A DNA stretch of 64,000 nt from the NCBI RefSeq assembly GCF_018448925.1, contig NZ_RCWE01000007.1, positions 124,001 to 188,000 on the forward strand, in the 5' to 3' direction. The notes under the pieces are model-generated. The model worked only from the letters and a program-made list of their open reading frames with translations, did no database searches and was not told where the DNA came from. The translations under genes were made by a program, and so were the position numbers. Below are positions 39,006 to 50,503 of this stretch, one piece after another; positions within the stretch are counted from its first letter, which is position 1, and the number at the start of each line of letters is the position of its first letter. This stretch comes from Photorhabdus akhurstii. Lineage in GTDB: Bacteria; Pseudomonadota; Gammaproteobacteria; Enterobacterales; Enterobacteriaceae.

Positions 39006-39941
39006 ATGAGACTTATGAAATACAATAAAAGTATTGGGATATTGTCAATACTAGCGGCTACTCTTATGCTGAGTGGCTGCGATATGGTATTGATGAATCC
39101 TAAAGGCGCTATCGGCGCTGAACAAAAAATGCTGATACTTACGGCTATTGGCCTGATGCTAATCATCGTTATTCCGGTGATCATCATGGCATTCACTTTT
39201 GCCCTGCGTTACCGCGAAGCCAACAAAAGTGCTACCTATCACCCTAACTGGGCACACTCAAATAAAATTGAGCTGGTAGTATGGACCGTTCCTATCATTA
39301 TCATTATTATTTTAGCAACCATTACCTGGAAAACAACCCACGAGCTTGACCCATATAAACCACTGGTCAGTGATGAAAAACCCGTGACTATTGAAGTTAT
39401 CTCCCTTGATTGGAAATGGCTATTCGTTTACCCGGAGCAAGGTATCGCTACAGTTAACGAAATTGCTTTCCCTACTGGAGTTCCTATTAACTTCAAAATC
39501 ACCTCTGATTCTGTGATGAACTCATTCTTCATCCCACAATTAGGTGGTCAAATCTATGCAATGGCTGGCATGCAGACTAAACTTCACTTAATTGCCGATG
39601 AACCTGGCACTTATAAAGGTTTGTCCAGTAGCTACAGTGGCCACGGCTTCTCCGGCATGAAATTTACTGCTACCGCTACCGCAGATCGTGAAGGTTTTGA
39701 ACAATGGGTTCAAAAAGTGAAAGCCTCTCCCAAAACCTTGGATACCATGCAGGCATTTAACGAGTTAGCTAAACAGAGCCAGAACCATCCGGTTGAATAC
39801 TTCTCAAGCGTTAAGCCTAACCTGTATCAAGACATTATTGCCAAATTTATGGGCAACATGAATATGCATGGCGGCCACGGTGCAACGACAGGTCATAACA
39901 TGAATATGAGCGAGATCGCTCATGCCGGAGTTGAGGAATAA
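39006..39941 (+). CDS. cyoA: Cytochrome bo3 ubiquinol oxidase subunit II
   Basis: Subunit II of the proton-pumping quinol oxidase. It is a 311-residue lipoprotein with lipobox MLSGC (Cys25), two membrane helices, then a periplasmic cupredoxin domain without copper ligands, as normal for quinol oxidases. The C-terminal tail is His- and Met-rich. First gene of cyoABCDE; cyoB starts 4 bp after its stop. Confidence 0.97.
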   Translation: MRLMKYNKSIGILSILAATLMLSGCDMVLMNPKGAIGAEQKMLILTAIGLMLIIVIPVIIMAFTFALRYREANKSATYHPNWAHSNKIELVVWTVPIIIIIILATITWKTTHELDPYKPLVSDEKPVTIEVISLDWKWLFVYPEQGIATVNEIAFPTGVPINFKITSDSVMNSFFIPQLGGQIYAMAGMQTKLHLIADEPGTYKGLSSSYSGHGFSGMKFTATATADREGFEQWVQKVKASPKTLDTMQAFNELAKQSQNHPVEYFSSVKPNLYQDIIAKFMGNMNMHGGHGATTGHNMNMSEIAHAGVEE

Positions 39942-39945
39942 AGTA

Positions 39946-41937
39946 ATGTTGGGAAAATTAACACTTGATGCAATCCCATTGCATGAGCCCATTGTCATGG
40001 TCACTCTTGCTGGGATTCTCTTCGCAGGGCTCGCGATTGTCGGAGCCCTGACCTATTTCCGTAAATGGAAATGGCTGTGGAGCGAGTGGTTAACCAGCGT
40101 TGACCACAAGAAAATCGGTATTATGTACATTATCGTGGCGCTGGTCATGATGCTCCGTGGCTTCGCCGATGCCATCATGATGCGTGGTCAGCAGGCTGTC
40201 GCCTCTGCGGGTGCAGAAGGTTTCCTGCCGCCGCACCACTATGACCAGATCTTTACCGCCCACGGCGTCATCATGATTTTCTTCATGGCGACACCTTTTG
40301 TTGTCGGCCTGATGAACATCGTGGTTCCACTACAGATCGGCGCTCGTGACGTAGCATTCCCATTCCTGAACTCACTGAGTTTCTGGTTCTTCGTCGTTGG
40401 CGTTGCGCTGATTAACATCTCTCTGGGTGTGGGTGAATTCGCTCAGACCGGCTGGTTAGCTTATCCTCCGCTCTCAGGTATAGAATATAGCCCAGGCGTT
40501 GGAGTCGATTATTGGATATGGAGTCTTCAAATATCCGGTATCGGTACCTTGCTGACAGGCGTTAACTTCTTTGCGACGATCCTGCGTATGCGTGCCCCTG
40601 GCATGTCCATGATGAAAATGCCTGTATTCTCTTGGGCAGCACTCTGTACTAACGTACTTATCATCGCCGCATTCCCAATTCTGACCGTTACCATTGCCCT
40701 GCTAACTTTTGACCGTTACATGGGTACCCATTTCTTCACCAATGATATGGGCGGTAACATGATGATGTATATCAACCTGATATGGGCTTGGGGTCACCCT
40801 GAAGTTTATATTCTGGTGCTGCCAGTCTTTGGTGTTTTCTCTGAAGTGACTGCGACGTTCTCGAAAAAACGACTGTTCGGCTACACTTCTCTGGTGTGGG
40901 CAACCATTGCCATCACCGTATTGTCATTTATCGTATGGCTGCACCACTTCTTTACAATGGGTTCTGGCGCGAACGTTAACGCCTTCTTCGGCATAGCCAC
41001 CATGATTATCTCGATTCCGACAGGCGTTAAGATCTTCAACTGGCTGTTCACCATGTATCGAGGCCGTATTGAGTATAAAACACCGATGTTGTGGACCGTT
41101 GGCTTCATCGTCACCTTCTCTATCGGTGGTATGACCGGCGTTCTGCTAGCAGTTCCAGGCGCAAACTTCGTTCTGCATAACAGCTTGTTCCTGATTGCAC
41201 ACTTCCATAACGTGATCATCGGTGGTGTTGTCTTCGGTTGTTTCGCCGGTACTGCTTACTGGTTCCCGAAAGCTTTTGGTTTCACACTGAATGAAAAATG
41301 GGGTGTCCGCGCATTCTGGTTCTGGATCATCGGCTTCTTTATCGCCTTTATGCCAGTTTACGCGCTCGGCTTTATGGGAATGACCCGTCGTATTAGCCAA
41401 GATATCAACCCTGAATTCCATACTCTGCTGGTCGTCTCCGCGATTGGTGTTGCACTGATTGCCGTTGGTATCCTGTGTCAGGTCATTCAATTCTACGTGA
41501 GTATCCGTGACCGTGACCAAAACCGTGACCTGACCGGTGACCCTTGGGGCGGACGTACTTTGGAGTGGGCAACATCTTCTCCACCACCGTTCTACAACTT
41601 TGCTGACGTTCCACATGTGCAAACCCGTGATGCATGGTGGGATATGAAAGAAAAAGGCACTGCTTATAAGCGTCCTGCTCAGTATGAAGAAATTCATATG
41701 CCTAAAAATGCCGGGGCAGGTGTAATCATTGCTGGCTTTAGCTTGCTGTTTGGTTTCGCCATGATTTGGCATATCTGGTGGCTGGTTATCGCAAGCTTTG
41801 CAGGCATGATTATCACTTGGATTGCAAAAAGCTTTGATGAAGATGTTGATTACTACGTACCCGTTGCTGAAGTTGAGCAAATTGAGAATCAACACCATGA
41901 ACAAATTAGCAAGGCAGGTCTGAACCATGTCAACTGA
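39946..41937 (+). CDS. cyoB: Cytochrome bo3 ubiquinol oxidase subunit I
   Basis: Catalytic heme-copper subunit with hemes b and o3 and CuB, and the proton channels. It is 663 residues when started at [15 protein letters not shown] (39946), the E. coli length; an upstream in-frame ATG at 39922 overlaps cyoA and was rejected. The [10 protein letters not shown] segment carries the cross-linked His-Tyr of the CuB site. GC is slightly higher here than in the flanks. Confidence 0.98.
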   Translation: MLGKLTLDAIPLHEPIVMVTLAGILFAGLAIVGALTYFRKWKWLWSEWLTSVDHKKIGIMYIIVALVMMLRGFADAIMMRGQQAVASAGAEGFLPPHHYDQIFTAHGVIMIFFMATPFVVGLMNIVVPLQIGARDVAFPFLNSLSFWFFVVGVALINISLGVGEFAQTGWLAYPPLSGIEYSPGVGVDYWIWSLQISGIGTLLTGVNFFATILRMRAPGMSMMKMPVFSWAALCTNVLIIAAFPILTVTIALLTFDRYMGTHFFTNDMGGNMMMYINLIWAWGHPEVYILVLPVFGVFSEVTATFSKKRLFGYTSLVWATIAITVLSFIVWLHHFFTMGSGANVNAFFGIATMIISIPTGVKIFNWLFTMYRGRIEYKTPMLWTVGFIVTFSIGGMTGVLLAVPGANFVLHNSLFLIAHFHNVIIGGVVFGCFAGTAYWFPKAFGFTLNEKWGVRAFWFWIIGFFIAFMPVYALGFMGMTRRISQDINPEFHTLLVVSAIGVALIAVGILCQVIQFYVSIRDRDQNRDLTGDPWGGRTLEWATSSPPPFYNFADVPHVQTRDAWWDMKEKGTAYKRPAQYEEIHMPKNAGAGVIIAGFSLLFGFAMIWHIWWLVIASFAGMIITWIAKSFDEDVDYYVPVAEVEQIENQHHEQISKAGLNHVN

Positions 41938-42541
41938 AACTATGACTAACCACAATCATGCCCACGAGCATCATGGGCACCACAATGCGGGAGCCACTAA
42001 AGTATTCGGTTTCTGGGTCTACTTGATGAGTGACTGTATTCTGTTCGCATGTCTGTTTGCGACTTATGCAGTACTCGTTAACGGAACCGCGGACGGCAAA
42101 TCTGGTAAAGAGCTTTTCGACCTCTCTTTTGTATTGGTTGAAACTTTCCTACTGTTATTCAGTAGTATCACTTATGGCTTTGCCATGCTGGGAATGAACA
42201 AAGGAAAAATCGGCCAGGTTAACGCCTGGCTCGGTATGACTTTCCTGTTCGGCCTTGGCTTCGTGGCGATGGAATTGTACGAATTCCATCACCTGATTGT
42301 TGAAGGCTACGGTCCTGACCGCAGTGCATTCTTGTCCGGATTCTTCGCACTAGTTGCTACTCACGGTATCCACGTTACCTGTGGTCTGGTCTGGATTATC
42401 ATCATGATAATCCAAGTCACCCGCCGCGGTTTAACTGATGTCAATAAAACCCGTCTGAACTGCCTGAGCTTGTTCTGGCACTTCCTGGATGTGGTATGGA
42501 TCTGTGTATTTACCGTTGTTTATCTGTTAGGAGCTATGTAA
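41927..42541 (+). CDS. cyoC: Cytochrome bo3 ubiquinol oxidase subunit III
   Basis: A 204-residue membrane subunit with five helices. His-rich N-terminus ([13 protein letters not shown]), then [15 protein letters not shown], typical of quinol oxidase subunit III. Overlaps cyoB by 11 bp and cyoD by 1 bp, so translation is coupled. Confidence 0.97.
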   Translation: MSTETMTNHNHAHEHHGHHNAGATKVFGFWVYLMSDCILFACLFATYAVLVNGTADGKSGKELFDLSFVLVETFLLLFSSITYGFAMLGMNKGKIGQVNAWLGMTFLFGLGFVAMELYEFHHLIVEGYGPDRSAFLSGFFALVATHGIHVTCGLVWIIIMIIQVTRRGLTDVNKTRLNCLSLFWHFLDVVWICVFTVVYLLGAM

Positions 42542-42873
42542 TGAGTCATTCTAATACTGCTCATACTGGAGCTAGCCACGGTAGCCTGAAGTCTTATCTG
42601 ATCGGCTTTGTTCTTTCAGTCATCCTGACAGTGATTCCGTTCTGGATGGTAATGGATGGTTCTGCCTCCCATACGACTATCCTGACAACGGTAGTCGCTC
42701 TGGCTGTGGTGCAGATTATTGTTCATTTTATCTACTTCCTGCACATGAACACTTCGTCAGAAGAGCGCTGGAACTTAGTAGCATTGCTGTTCACCATTTT
42801 AATTATCGGTATTGTTGTTGTTGGCTCACTATGGATTATGTACAACCTCAACATTAATATGATGGTTGATTAA
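42541..42873 (+). CDS. cyoD: Cytochrome bo3 ubiquinol oxidase subunit IV
   Basis: A 110-residue, three-helix subunit that aids CuB binding during assembly. Start [19 protein letters not shown]; the ATG shares its A with the cyoC stop (TAATG). Family motif FWMVMDG and the HFIYFLHM helix are present. Confidence 0.96.
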   Translation: MSHSNTAHTGASHGSLKSYLIGFVLSVILTVIPFWMVMDGSASHTTILTTVVALAVVQIIVHFIYFLHMNTSSEERWNLVALLFTILIIGIVVVGSLWIMYNLNINMMVD

Positions 42874-42885
42874 AGAGCTGCATAT

Positions 42886-43770
42886 ATGATTAAGCAATAC
42901 CTGCAAGTAACTAAACCAGGAATTATTTTCGGCAATTTAATTTCTGTGATCGGTGGTTTTCTACTCGCCTCGAAAGGGGTGATTGATTACCCTTTGTTCA
43001 TCTCGACTCTGCTCGGCGTTTCATTAGTCGTGGCTTCTGGTTGTGTATTTAACAACTACATTGACCGAGACATCGATCGGATCATGGAAAGAACAAAAAA
43101 CCGCGTCCTTGTAAAAGGACTTATTGATCCGAAAATCAGCCTGATTTATGCATCAATACTGGGTATTGCTGGCATAGTGCTGCTCTATGCAGCAGCCAAT
43201 GCTTTAGCAATGCAATTAGCGATTATCGGTTTTGTTGTCTATGTAGGGGTTTATAGCCTCTATATGAAAAGGAAATCTGTTTATGGCACGTTGATCGGCA
43301 GTTTGTCCGGTGCGGCACCTCCGGTTATCGGTTATTGTGCAGTAACTGGTCAGTTTGATACGGGCGCGTTGATCCTGTTACTGATTTTCAGCCTGTGGCA
43401 AATGCCGCACTCCTATGCCATTGCTATTTTTCGTTTCAAAGATTACCAGGCAGCCAATATTCCTGTACTGCCCGTTATCAAAGGCATATCTGTGGCGAAA
43501 AACCACATTATCCTTTATATCCTGGCATTTATGATTGCAACCCTTATGTTAGCCATCAGCGGTTACGCTGGTTACAAATATTTGGTTGTTGCAGCAGCAG
43601 TGAGCGTCTGGTGGCTAGGAATGGCGTTATCCGGTTACAAAACTGATAATGACCGCATTTGGGCTCGTAAATTATTTATATTTTCCATTGTGGCAATCAC
43701 TTCCCTGAGTGTCATGATGTCTATTGACCCACATGTGCCCTCAGAAGCCTTCCTAACTTACGTCCGGTAA
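42886..43770 (+). CDS. cyoE: Protoheme IX farnesyltransferase (heme O synthase)
   Basis: Makes heme O by farnesylating heme B; heme O is needed by CyoB. It is 294 residues, multi-helix UbiA-type, with [18 protein letters not shown] (about 51-68), the Asp-rich prenyl-diphosphate site. The farnesyl donor comes from the same pool that ispA (49524) makes. Last gene of the cyo operon. Confidence 0.97.
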   Translation: MIKQYLQVTKPGIIFGNLISVIGGFLLASKGVIDYPLFISTLLGVSLVVASGCVFNNYIDRDIDRIMERTKNRVLVKGLIDPKISLIYASILGIAGIVLLYAAANALAMQLAIIGFVVYVGVYSLYMKRKSVYGTLIGSLSGAAPPVIGYCAVTGQFDTGALILLLIFSLWQMPHSYAIAIFRFKDYQAANIPVLPVIKGISVAKNHIILYILAFMIATLMLAISGYAGYKYLVVAAAVSVWWLGMALSGYKTDNDRIWARKLFIFSIVAITSLSVMMSIDPHVPSEAFLTYVR

Positions 43771-43776
43771 TTTTCC

Positions 43777-43814
43777 CTGATGGCAGAGGTGTCCCCTCTG
43801 CCATCAGTTTCTTT
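43777..43814 (+). terminator. cyo operon terminator
   Basis: Perfect 13-bp stem CTGATGGCAGAGG / CCTCTGCCATCAG followed by TTTCTTT, right after cyoE. Confidence 0.9.
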
Positions 43815-43925
43815 CCAGCCTGTTATCTCCTCTCCTTAATACTTCAATATTATTAATTCAATTAACTATTTACCCCTTATTGAAAACCTATCTACAATGA
43901 CACATCAAAATATCTCGAGGTAATC

Positions 43926-45305
43926 ATGAACGATAATAAAATGACGCCACTTGAGCTTCGGGCGACATGGGGCCTAGGTTCAGTTTTTTCTCTGCGAATG
44001 CTAGGTCTGTTCATGGTGATTCCTGTATTAACAACCTATGGCCTGAATCTAGAAGATGCCACTAAAACACTTATTGGCATCGCCATTGGCATTTATGGTT
44101 TAACCCAAGCAATTTTACAGATCCCTGTTGGACTGCTTTCTGACAAAATTGGCGCTAAGCCCTTAATTGTTGGTGGGTTACTACTATTCGTCCTCGGCAG
44201 TATCATTGCTGCTCTCAGTGACTCTATCTGGGGCATAATAATTGGACGAGCGCTACAAGGCGCTGGAGCCATATCTGCTGCAATTATGGCGCTACTTTCT
44301 GATTTAACCCGTGAACAAAATCGAACTAAAGCGATGGCTTTTATTGGCATTAGTTTCGGAATAACTTTCGCCGCAGCCATTGTACTTGGCCCAATCCTGG
44401 CTCACGCTATTGGGTTAAACGGTCTGTTTTGGGTAATTACCATTCTGGCTGGTTGTGGCATTCTGATAACACTATTTGCTGTTCCTTCCACAGATAAACA
44501 CATCCTCAACCGCGAATCAGGCATTGTTCGTCACAGTTTCAGTAAGGTTCTGGCTGATAGCCAATTGCTGAAACTCAACTTTGGCATACTCAGTTTGCAC
44601 ACTTTGCTAATGGCAAGTTTTGTCGCCTTTCCTTTGGTGATGCAACAAGCAGGATTCCCTAACCAACAACATTGGAAGGTTTACCTGATCACCATGCTGG
44701 TTTCATTTGTATCTGTTTTACCTTTCATTATTTACGCAGAAAAAAAGCGCCGCATGAAACAAGTGTTTTCACTGTGTATCACAATGCTACTGATTGCTGA
44801 AATTGTATTGTGGGCGGCGGGACATCACTTATGGGTAATTTTCATCGGCATACAAATTTTCTTTATTGCTTTCAATGTAATGGAAGCTATCCTGCCATCA
44901 CTTATCAGTAAAGAAGCACCGGCAGGTTATAAAGGTACAGCAATGGGCGTCTACTCCACTAGCCAATTTTTAGGTGTCGCTTTAGGGGGGAGCCTTGGTG
45001 GTTGGTTATCTGAATTAAAAGGAGCACCGCTGGTATTTATGGCAGGTATCGTTCTGACAATCATTTGGTTGATTATCAGCACAACAATGAAACAATCCCC
45101 CTATGTCAGCAGCATCAGAATTTCTCTGCCAGAAAATATAGTCAATAAAGCATTGCTGGAACAAAAAATTCTTGTTCAGCCAGGCGTTTGCGACGTCGTT
45201 ATTGTGCCGGAGGAGCATAGTGCCTACATAAAAGTAGACACTAAACTGACAAGCAGAGCACAACTTGAACAATTGATAGCTAACAATAGTGACATGATAG
45301 ATTAA
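43926..45305 (+). CDS. yajR: MFS transporter YajR
   Basis: A 459-residue major-facilitator protein with 12 helices and a C-terminal ferredoxin-like YAM domain (about 390-455, ILVQPGVCDVVIVPEE), the mark of YajR. MFS motif A (DKIGAKPLIVGG) is near residue 75. The substrate is unknown. It follows cyoE as in E. coli. Confidence 0.93.
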   Translation: MNDNKMTPLELRATWGLGSVFSLRMLGLFMVIPVLTTYGLNLEDATKTLIGIAIGIYGLTQAILQIPVGLLSDKIGAKPLIVGGLLLFVLGSIIAALSDSIWGIIIGRALQGAGAISAAIMALLSDLTREQNRTKAMAFIGISFGITFAAAIVLGPILAHAIGLNGLFWVITILAGCGILITLFAVPSTDKHILNRESGIVRHSFSKVLADSQLLKLNFGILSLHTLLMASFVAFPLVMQQAGFPNQQHWKVYLITMLVSFVSVLPFIIYAEKKRRMKQVFSLCITMLLIAEIVLWAAGHHLWVIFIGIQIFFIAFNVMEAILPSLISKEAPAGYKGTAMGVYSTSQFLGVALGGSLGGWLSELKGAPLVFMAGIVLTIIWLIISTTMKQSPYVSSIRISLPENIVNKALLEQKILVQPGVCDVVIVPEEHSAYIKVDTKLTSRAQLEQLIANNSDMID

Positions 45306-45352
45306 GTATCAAACCAGATAACCCCTACCCGATTCGATATTAAGGGAAACTG

Positions 45353-45387
45353 GGAGTGGGGTATTCCTAGTCAGAATACCCCACTCC
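45353..45387. terminator. Bidirectional terminator between yajR and yajQ
   Basis: Perfect 14-bp stem GGAGTGGGGTATTC / GAATACCCCACTCC with a 7-base loop between converging genes. The U-run is short in both directions. Confidence 0.65.
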
Positions 45388-45424
45388 ACATTAAGCTAGA
45401 TATCTCAAACCATTAGGCGGAAAA

Positions 45425-45916
45425 TCAATCCCGGAAATTAGTAAACTGGAATGGCTGTCCCAGCTCTGCGCCACGAACTAATGCCATAACACTTTGCAAA
45501 TCATCACGAGCTTTACCTGTCACTCGCACCTGCTCACCCTGAATCTGTGCTTGCACTTTCAGTTTACTGTCCTTAATCAGCTTCACAATCTTTTTCGCCG
45601 TAGGGGTATCAATCCCCTGCTTCAAAGTCGCTTCAACGCTGTAAGTCTTACCACTGTGCAACATATCATCAGGGATATTCAATGCAGCGCCATCGATACC
45701 ACGTTTAGCCAACTTTTCACGTATGATATCAACCAACTGACTTACCTGAAAATCTGACTCACTAGCGATCTTGATAGATTCACTTTTTTCATTTAATTCG
45801 AAACTGGCGCTGACATTACGGAAATCCCAACGGCTAGCAAGCTCGCGCTGCGCATTTTCTACCGCATTGCGAACTTCATGCATATCAATTTCTGAAACAA
45901 TATCGAAAGATGGCAT
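45425..45916 (-). CDS. yajQ: YajQ family nucleotide-binding protein
   Basis: A 163-residue protein of the UPF0234 family; homologues bind cyclic di-GMP or tRNA/GTP. Start [19 protein letters not shown] at 45916 is preceded by GGAGGTCAT, and the frame further upstream was rejected. Convergent with yajR. Confidence 0.95.
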   Translation of the reverse strand: MPSFDIVSEIDMHEVRNAVENAQRELASRWDFRNVSASFELNEKSESIKIASESDFQVSQLVDIIREKLAKRGIDGAALNIPDDMLHSGKTYSVEATLKQGIDTPTAKKIVKLIKDSKLKVQAQIQGEQVRVTGKARDDLQSVMALVRGAELGQPFQFTNFRD

Positions 45917-46050
45917 TATCCATGACCTCCTGATAATCAATAAGTTGGCATGATAACCGCTTTCCACTGTCAGCAAAAGCGCTATACTTGGATTAGCGGG
46001 ATCTTATTATTTCCATCCAATATTATGGCAGCGTCTTTCAAAAGGTGTAT

Positions 46051-46923
46051 ATGAAGATAACCGTTCTTGGCTGTGGCGCTATAGGAAAACTGTGGCTAGC
46101 TGCATTATCACAACAAAAACATCAAGTACAGGGCTGGTTAAAAACCCCACAATCTCATTTATCTGTTCATATTGACGAAATGAATGGGCAAGTATTCAAC
46201 CAACCAATCCCAACTAATAACAGTAACCATCTTGCTAACAGCGAATTACTGATTGTCTGCCTGAAAGCATGGCAAGTCGCTGATGCAGTGAATAATTTAC
46301 TCCCCAAGCTTTCACCTAATTGCCCAATTTTATTACTACACAACGGCATGGGTAGCCAAGAAGAACTATTATCAGCGCCAAATCCCATACTGCTTGGCGT
46401 CACAACACATGGCGCATATCAGGATGATCAACAGGTTTATCATACTGCGTCCGGGCTAACCCATATTGGCTCGGCAACGTCAAATGCAACTGGACTTAGC
46501 TCTCTGGCTAATGTATTACACCAATCTTTGCCAGACGTTGCATGGCATAACGAAATACTCTCTATTAGTTGGCTGAAACTTGCCGCTAACTGTGTCGTAA
46601 ACCCGCTGACTGCACTTTATGAATGCCAAAATGGCGATTTGCTTCGCTATCCGGAACAATTAAATACTTTGTGCGAAGAGATTATTCAGGTTATACAACG
46701 AGAGAACATACATACCACTATTGATAACCTGATTGCCTATGTCTACGATGTGATTAAACTTACAGCAAAAAACTATTCTTCCATGTTGCAGGATGTCCGC
46801 GCAAAACGTCGCACTGAAATTGACTATATCACCGGTTATTTATTACGCCGGGCCAGTGCACATGGTCTGGCAGCCCCTGAAAATACCCGTATCTATAACC
46901 TAGTTAAACATAAGGAAAGATGA
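46051..46923 (+). CDS. panE: 2-dehydropantoate 2-reductase
   Basis: NADPH-dependent ketopantoate reductase of pantothenate and CoA synthesis. It is 290 residues with N-terminal GCGAIG nucleotide-binding turn and the conserved [14 protein letters not shown] helix with active-site Lys. I chose the ATG at 46051 ([12 protein letters not shown]) rather than the GTG two codons earlier. YajL overlaps or abuts the end. Confidence 0.95.
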   Translation: MKITVLGCGAIGKLWLAALSQQKHQVQGWLKTPQSHLSVHIDEMNGQVFNQPIPTNNSNHLANSELLIVCLKAWQVADAVNNLLPKLSPNCPILLLHNGMGSQEELLSAPNPILLGVTTHGAYQDDQQVYHTASGLTHIGSATSNATGLSSLANVLHQSLPDVAWHNEILSISWLKLAANCVVNPLTALYECQNGDLLRYPEQLNTLCEEIIQVIQRENIHTTIDNLIAYVYDVIKLTAKNYSSMLQDVRAKRRTEIDYITGYLLRRASAHGLAAPENTRIYNLVKHKER

Positions 46924-46925
46924 TT

Positions 46926-47516
46926 ATGACCCCTTCAGCACTCATCTGCCTGACTCACGGTAGTGAAGAAACAGAAGCCGTTACAACTATTGATTTACTG
47001 GTACGCGCTGGCATCAATGTTACGATCGCCAGCACCGCCAGCGATGGAGAACTGGTTTTAACTTGCTCCAGAGGTGTAAAACTAGTTGCTGATGTCCCTC
47101 TGGAAAAGGTTATTGATGAATCTTTCGATGCCATTATATTACCCGGCGGTATGCAAGGTGCCGAGTGTTTCCGTGATAATTCACTCGTTATCGAAAAAAT
47201 CCGCCAGGCACATTATCAAGGGAAAATTATCGCTGCAATTTGTGCCGTGCCTGCTATCGTACTTGAACACCACAACTTATTCCCTACTGCCAAAATGACC
47301 GGTTACCCCGGTTTGCAAGACAAAATTTCGTCCGATAAATGGATTGATTGCCGAGTCTGTTTTGATGATCGTGTCAATCTATTGACCAGCCAAGGGCCAG
47401 CGACAGCTTTCGATTTCGCATTAAAACTCATTGAATTATTAAAAGGACGAGAAACAGCAGCAGAAGTGGCGACTCAACTCATATTGCCACTAGGTGTATA
47501 TTCTTATCAAGATTGA
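46926..47516 (+). CDS. yajL: DJ-1 superfamily chaperone/deglycase YajL
   Basis: A 196-residue DJ-1/PfpI-fold protein. Cys106 (AAICAVPA) is the reactive nucleophile, and the nearby GGMQGAE is also conserved. Linked to oxidative stress and protein thiol repair. The ATG at 46926 is better spaced from AAGGA than the ATG at 46920 which overlaps the panE stop. Confidence 0.94.
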   Translation: MTPSALICLTHGSEETEAVTTIDLLVRAGINVTIASTASDGELVLTCSRGVKLVADVPLEKVIDESFDAIILPGGMQGAECFRDNSLVIEKIRQAHYQGKIIAAICAVPAIVLEHHNLFPTAKMTGYPGLQDKISSDKWIDCRVCFDDRVNLLTSQGPATAFDFALKLIELLKGRETAAEVATQLILPLGVYSYQD

Positions 47517-47548
47517 AAAAATAGACAAAAGCATCTTACTTTATACGA

Positions 47549-47577
47549 TTCGGGGTTCACGTAATAAGAACCCCGAA
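47549..47577. terminator. Hairpin between yajL and thiI
   Basis: Perfect 10-bp stem TTCGGGGTTC / GAACCCCGAA between converging genes; no long U-run. Confidence 0.6.
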
Positions 47578-47594
47578 ATGTATAACTAAAACAA

Positions 47595-49043
47595 TTAAGG
47601 CCGATAAACTTTCACGTTATCAAAACCCTGTTCAGATAAATAGAGTGCCTGCAAACGACTCATAACTCCACGTTCACAATAGAGTAGATAGGTCTTATCC
47701 TTTGGCAAATCACCAAATTGGCTGCTCAACTTATAGAATGGCAATGATTTGATTTCCACACCATTTAACTGCAATGGCCGATCATCTTGTTCATCAGGCG
47801 AACGAATATCCAATAACACATCCGTTGGAGCGAACGCTGTCACCGTTTCAATTTCAACCACTTGCTCATTGCTTTGTTCTGCGATCTGGCGAATATCAAT
47901 ATTCTGAGCTTCACTGACCACTTTTTCCAGAATATTAAAATCGAAATTCGCTTCTTCTGCTTCAATTTTAGCTTTAACGGCTTTTACCGTCGGGCTTTTT
48001 GAAATAACACCACAGAATTCAGGCATCGTACGGGCAAAATCCTCAGTGCCAATTTCACGTGCCAACCTGATAATGTGCTCTTTATCATGAGAAATCAGCG
48101 GCCGCAGAATCAATGTGTCCGATGCATTATCAATCAAACGCAAATTAGTGAGTGTTTGGCTGGAAACTTGTCCCAAAGCCTCACCGGTAACAATAGCCTG
48201 CACGCCATAACGCTCTGCAATTTTAGATGCCGCTCTTACCATCATCCGTTTAAGCACCACCCCCATTTGACCATCATCAATTTTTTCCAAAATTTCAGCG
48301 ACAACAGGTTCAAAATCCACAGCAACGAAACGGACTTTATGGGAACTACCAAAACGATTCCAAAGATAATGAGCAACCTGCTTCACGCCAATTTCATGAG
48401 CGGAGCCGCCAAGATTGAAGAAGCAATAGTGAACACGGCAGCCACGGCGCATTAGCATATAGCTGGAAACACCAGAATCAAAACCCCCAGAAATCAGAGA
48501 CAATACATCTTCCTGCGTTCCGATAGGAAAACCACCAATCCCTTCATAACGGGCTTTTACCAAAATCAGCACATCCTGATCAATTTCCAAATTGACGGTA
48601 ACATCAGGATGATTGAGTTTTACTTTCACAGATTCAATATGCTGGTTTAAACCACCACCGACATAGCGTTCTACTTCATTAGAAGTAAATTGATGTTTAC
48701 CGCGGCGCTTTACCCGCACGCAAAATGTCTTATTGTGGAGAGATTCGCCATAAGCCTCATAAGCCTGTTCAAAGATATGATGCATGTCACGAAACTCACG
48801 CTCCTCTACTTGCAGAATATGGTGAATACCGGGGATACGTGTCAACACATCACAAATTTGAGCGCCAAGGTTTTCATCTTTAGTACGAACTTCGATATTA
48901 TCCCAATGGCGAACCACTGCAATATTATCTCCTAACGTTTTCAGCACATTGCGAATATTACTAGCGAGAATTTTAATAAAGCGCAAACGAACAGTTTGGC
49001 TCTTGATCGTGATTTCCGGGAATAATTTAATAATAAACTTCAT
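47595..49043 (-). CDS. thiI: tRNA 4-thiouridine synthase ThiI
   Basis: Transfers sulfur for s4U in tRNA and for the thiazole of thiamine. It is 482 residues: THUMP domain (about 60-165), PP-loop [11 protein letters not shown] near 185, and C-terminal rhodanese domain with the persulfide Cys456 (YCERGVMS), the E. coli position. Divergent from xseB. Confidence 0.97.
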   Translation of the reverse strand: MKFIIKLFPEITIKSQTVRLRFIKILASNIRNVLKTLGDNIAVVRHWDNIEVRTKDENLGAQICDVLTRIPGIHHILQVEEREFRDMHHIFEQAYEAYGESLHNKTFCVRVKRRGKHQFTSNEVERYVGGGLNQHIESVKVKLNHPDVTVNLEIDQDVLILVKARYEGIGGFPIGTQEDVLSLISGGFDSGVSSYMLMRRGCRVHYCFFNLGGSAHEIGVKQVAHYLWNRFGSSHKVRFVAVDFEPVVAEILEKIDDGQMGVVLKRMMVRAASKIAERYGVQAIVTGEALGQVSSQTLTNLRLIDNASDTLILRPLISHDKEHIIRLAREIGTEDFARTMPEFCGVISKSPTVKAVKAKIEAEEANFDFNILEKVVSEAQNIDIRQIAEQSNEQVVEIETVTAFAPTDVLLDIRSPDEQDDRPLQLNGVEIKSLPFYKLSSQFGDLPKDKTYLLYCERGVMSRLQALYLSEQGFDNVKVYRP

Positions 49044-49240
49044 AGTGAGTTATAGTAGTAGTTAGGCATTTTGATAAAAAAAACTGATGGTATGTCTTGG
49101 TTGTCAAATCAGGCCGCGGAGTATAACACTATCTCGTGGTATAGCGCGGAAAAAACACAAAATCAGTTAAGGATTTGTTTGCACCAGCATAATAAGATAG
49201 TCTGCAACCCTCAGGCGAACTCTGTAAATAGTAAAAAATT

Positions 49241-49519
49241 ATGCCAAAGAAAAACGCAATATCAGAAAGTACAAACAGTACGCCAGAACCTGCCCCGGCA
49301 ATGACATTTGAAAGCTCATTAAAAGAGCTGGAACAGATCGTCGCACGGCTGGAATCAGGTGAACTGGCACTGGAAGAAGCCCTAAGCGAGTTTGAGCGTG
49401 GTATTCAATTAGCCCGTCAAGGGCAACAGACTTTGCAACAAGCAGAACAGCGAGTTCAGATTCTGCTTAACGACGACACCCAATCTCCACTGAGTCATTT
49501 CTCCCCGGATACTGAATAA
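49241..49519 (+). CDS. xseB: Exodeoxyribonuclease VII small subunit
   Basis: A 92-residue coiled-coil subunit that forms exonuclease VII with XseA. The family motif [20 protein letters not shown] is at about 24-43. The start lacks an obvious ribosome-binding site. First gene of xseB-ispA-dxs. Confidence 0.93.
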   Translation: MPKKNAISESTNSTPEPAPAMTFESSLKELEQIVARLESGELALEEALSEFERGIQLARQGQQTLQQAEQRVQILLNDDTQSPLSHFSPDTE

Positions 49520-49523
49520 GCCT

Positions 49524-50441
49524 ATGTCTGAACAAAATTCAACCCAATTTAAAGAACAGCTTAAAATCTGTCAACAACGAGTCAATAACGTTCTGATAAG
49601 CACACTATCTTCACTGGCATTTGCAGACAACCCGCTCGTTCACGCAATGCAACATGGTACTTTGCTCGGTGGTAAACGCCTGCGCCCATTTTTAGTTTAT
49701 GCCGTTGGTGAAATGTTTGGGTTATCCGCAAATAATCTGGATGCTCCAGCAGCAGCCGTTGAATGTATCCACGCCTTTTCATTAATCCATGACGACTTAC
49801 CGGCGATGGATAACGATGATTTACGCCGTGGACAACCGACCTGCCACATAAAATTTGGCGAAGCTCACGCAATTCTGGCGGGAGATGCATTACAAGCGCT
49901 GGCATTTGAAATCCTATCTAAAAGAGAAATGCCGGATGTTACAACAGCAGATCGCCTCGAAATGCTTGCTGAATTGGCAACCGCCAGTGGCGTAGCCGGT
50001 ATGTGTGGCGGCCAAGCCCTGGATCTGGCAGCAGAAGGCAAACACATCGATCTCCATATGCTAGAAAAAATTCATCGCCACAAAACGGGCGCACTTATCC
50101 GTTCCGCAGTCAGAATGGGCGCATATGGCGCAGGTCAACGTGGGCATGACGTCTTGCCTGAATTGGATCAATATGCCCAAGCCATCGGGCTCGCATTCCA
50201 AGTTCAGGACGACATTCTTGATGTCATTGGCGATACCGAAATGATAGGAAAACGCCAAGGCAGTGACCAACAGCTAGGAAAAAGCACTTACCCCGCATTA
50301 CTAGGGTTAGAACAAGCACAGAAAAAAGCATACGAACTGTATCAAGAAGCATTACAAGCTTTGAATAAACTGGAAGATAAATCTTATAACACAACCATGC
50401 TGCGCACACTTGCCAGCTTTATCATTGAACGTAACAACTAA
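49524..50441 (+). CDS. ispA: Farnesyl diphosphate synthase IspA
   Basis: Condenses IPP and DMAPP to farnesyl diphosphate for quinones, undecaprenyl carriers and heme O. It is 305 residues. The first Asp-rich motif is DDLPAMDNDDLRRG (about 90-103) and the second DDILD (about 231). It starts 4 bp after xseB, with dxs downstream. Confidence 0.97.
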   Translation: MSEQNSTQFKEQLKICQQRVNNVLISTLSSLAFADNPLVHAMQHGTLLGGKRLRPFLVYAVGEMFGLSANNLDAPAAAVECIHAFSLIHDDLPAMDNDDLRRGQPTCHIKFGEAHAILAGDALQALAFEILSKREMPDVTTADRLEMLAELATASGVAGMCGGQALDLAAEGKHIDLHMLEKIHRHKTGALIRSAVRMGAYGAGQRGHDVLPELDQYAQAIGLAFQVQDDILDVIGDTEMIGKRQGSDQQLGKSTYPALLGLEQAQKKAYELYQEALQALNKLEDKSYNTTMLRTLASFIIERNN

Positions 50442-50503
50442 GGTCTGCCGGTAAATTTACCCACTGGCAGCGCTATTAATAAACACTTCTTAACGAGTAT
50501 CAA

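Noticed and set aside
41146-41955. 269-residue minus-strand frame opposite cyoB-cyoC
   Set aside because: Antisense to highly conserved oxidase genes; Cys/His-rich composition is an antisense by-product.
48075-48455. 126-residue plus-strand frame opposite thiI
   Set aside because: Antisense to the PP-loop domain of ThiI, with no start signal.
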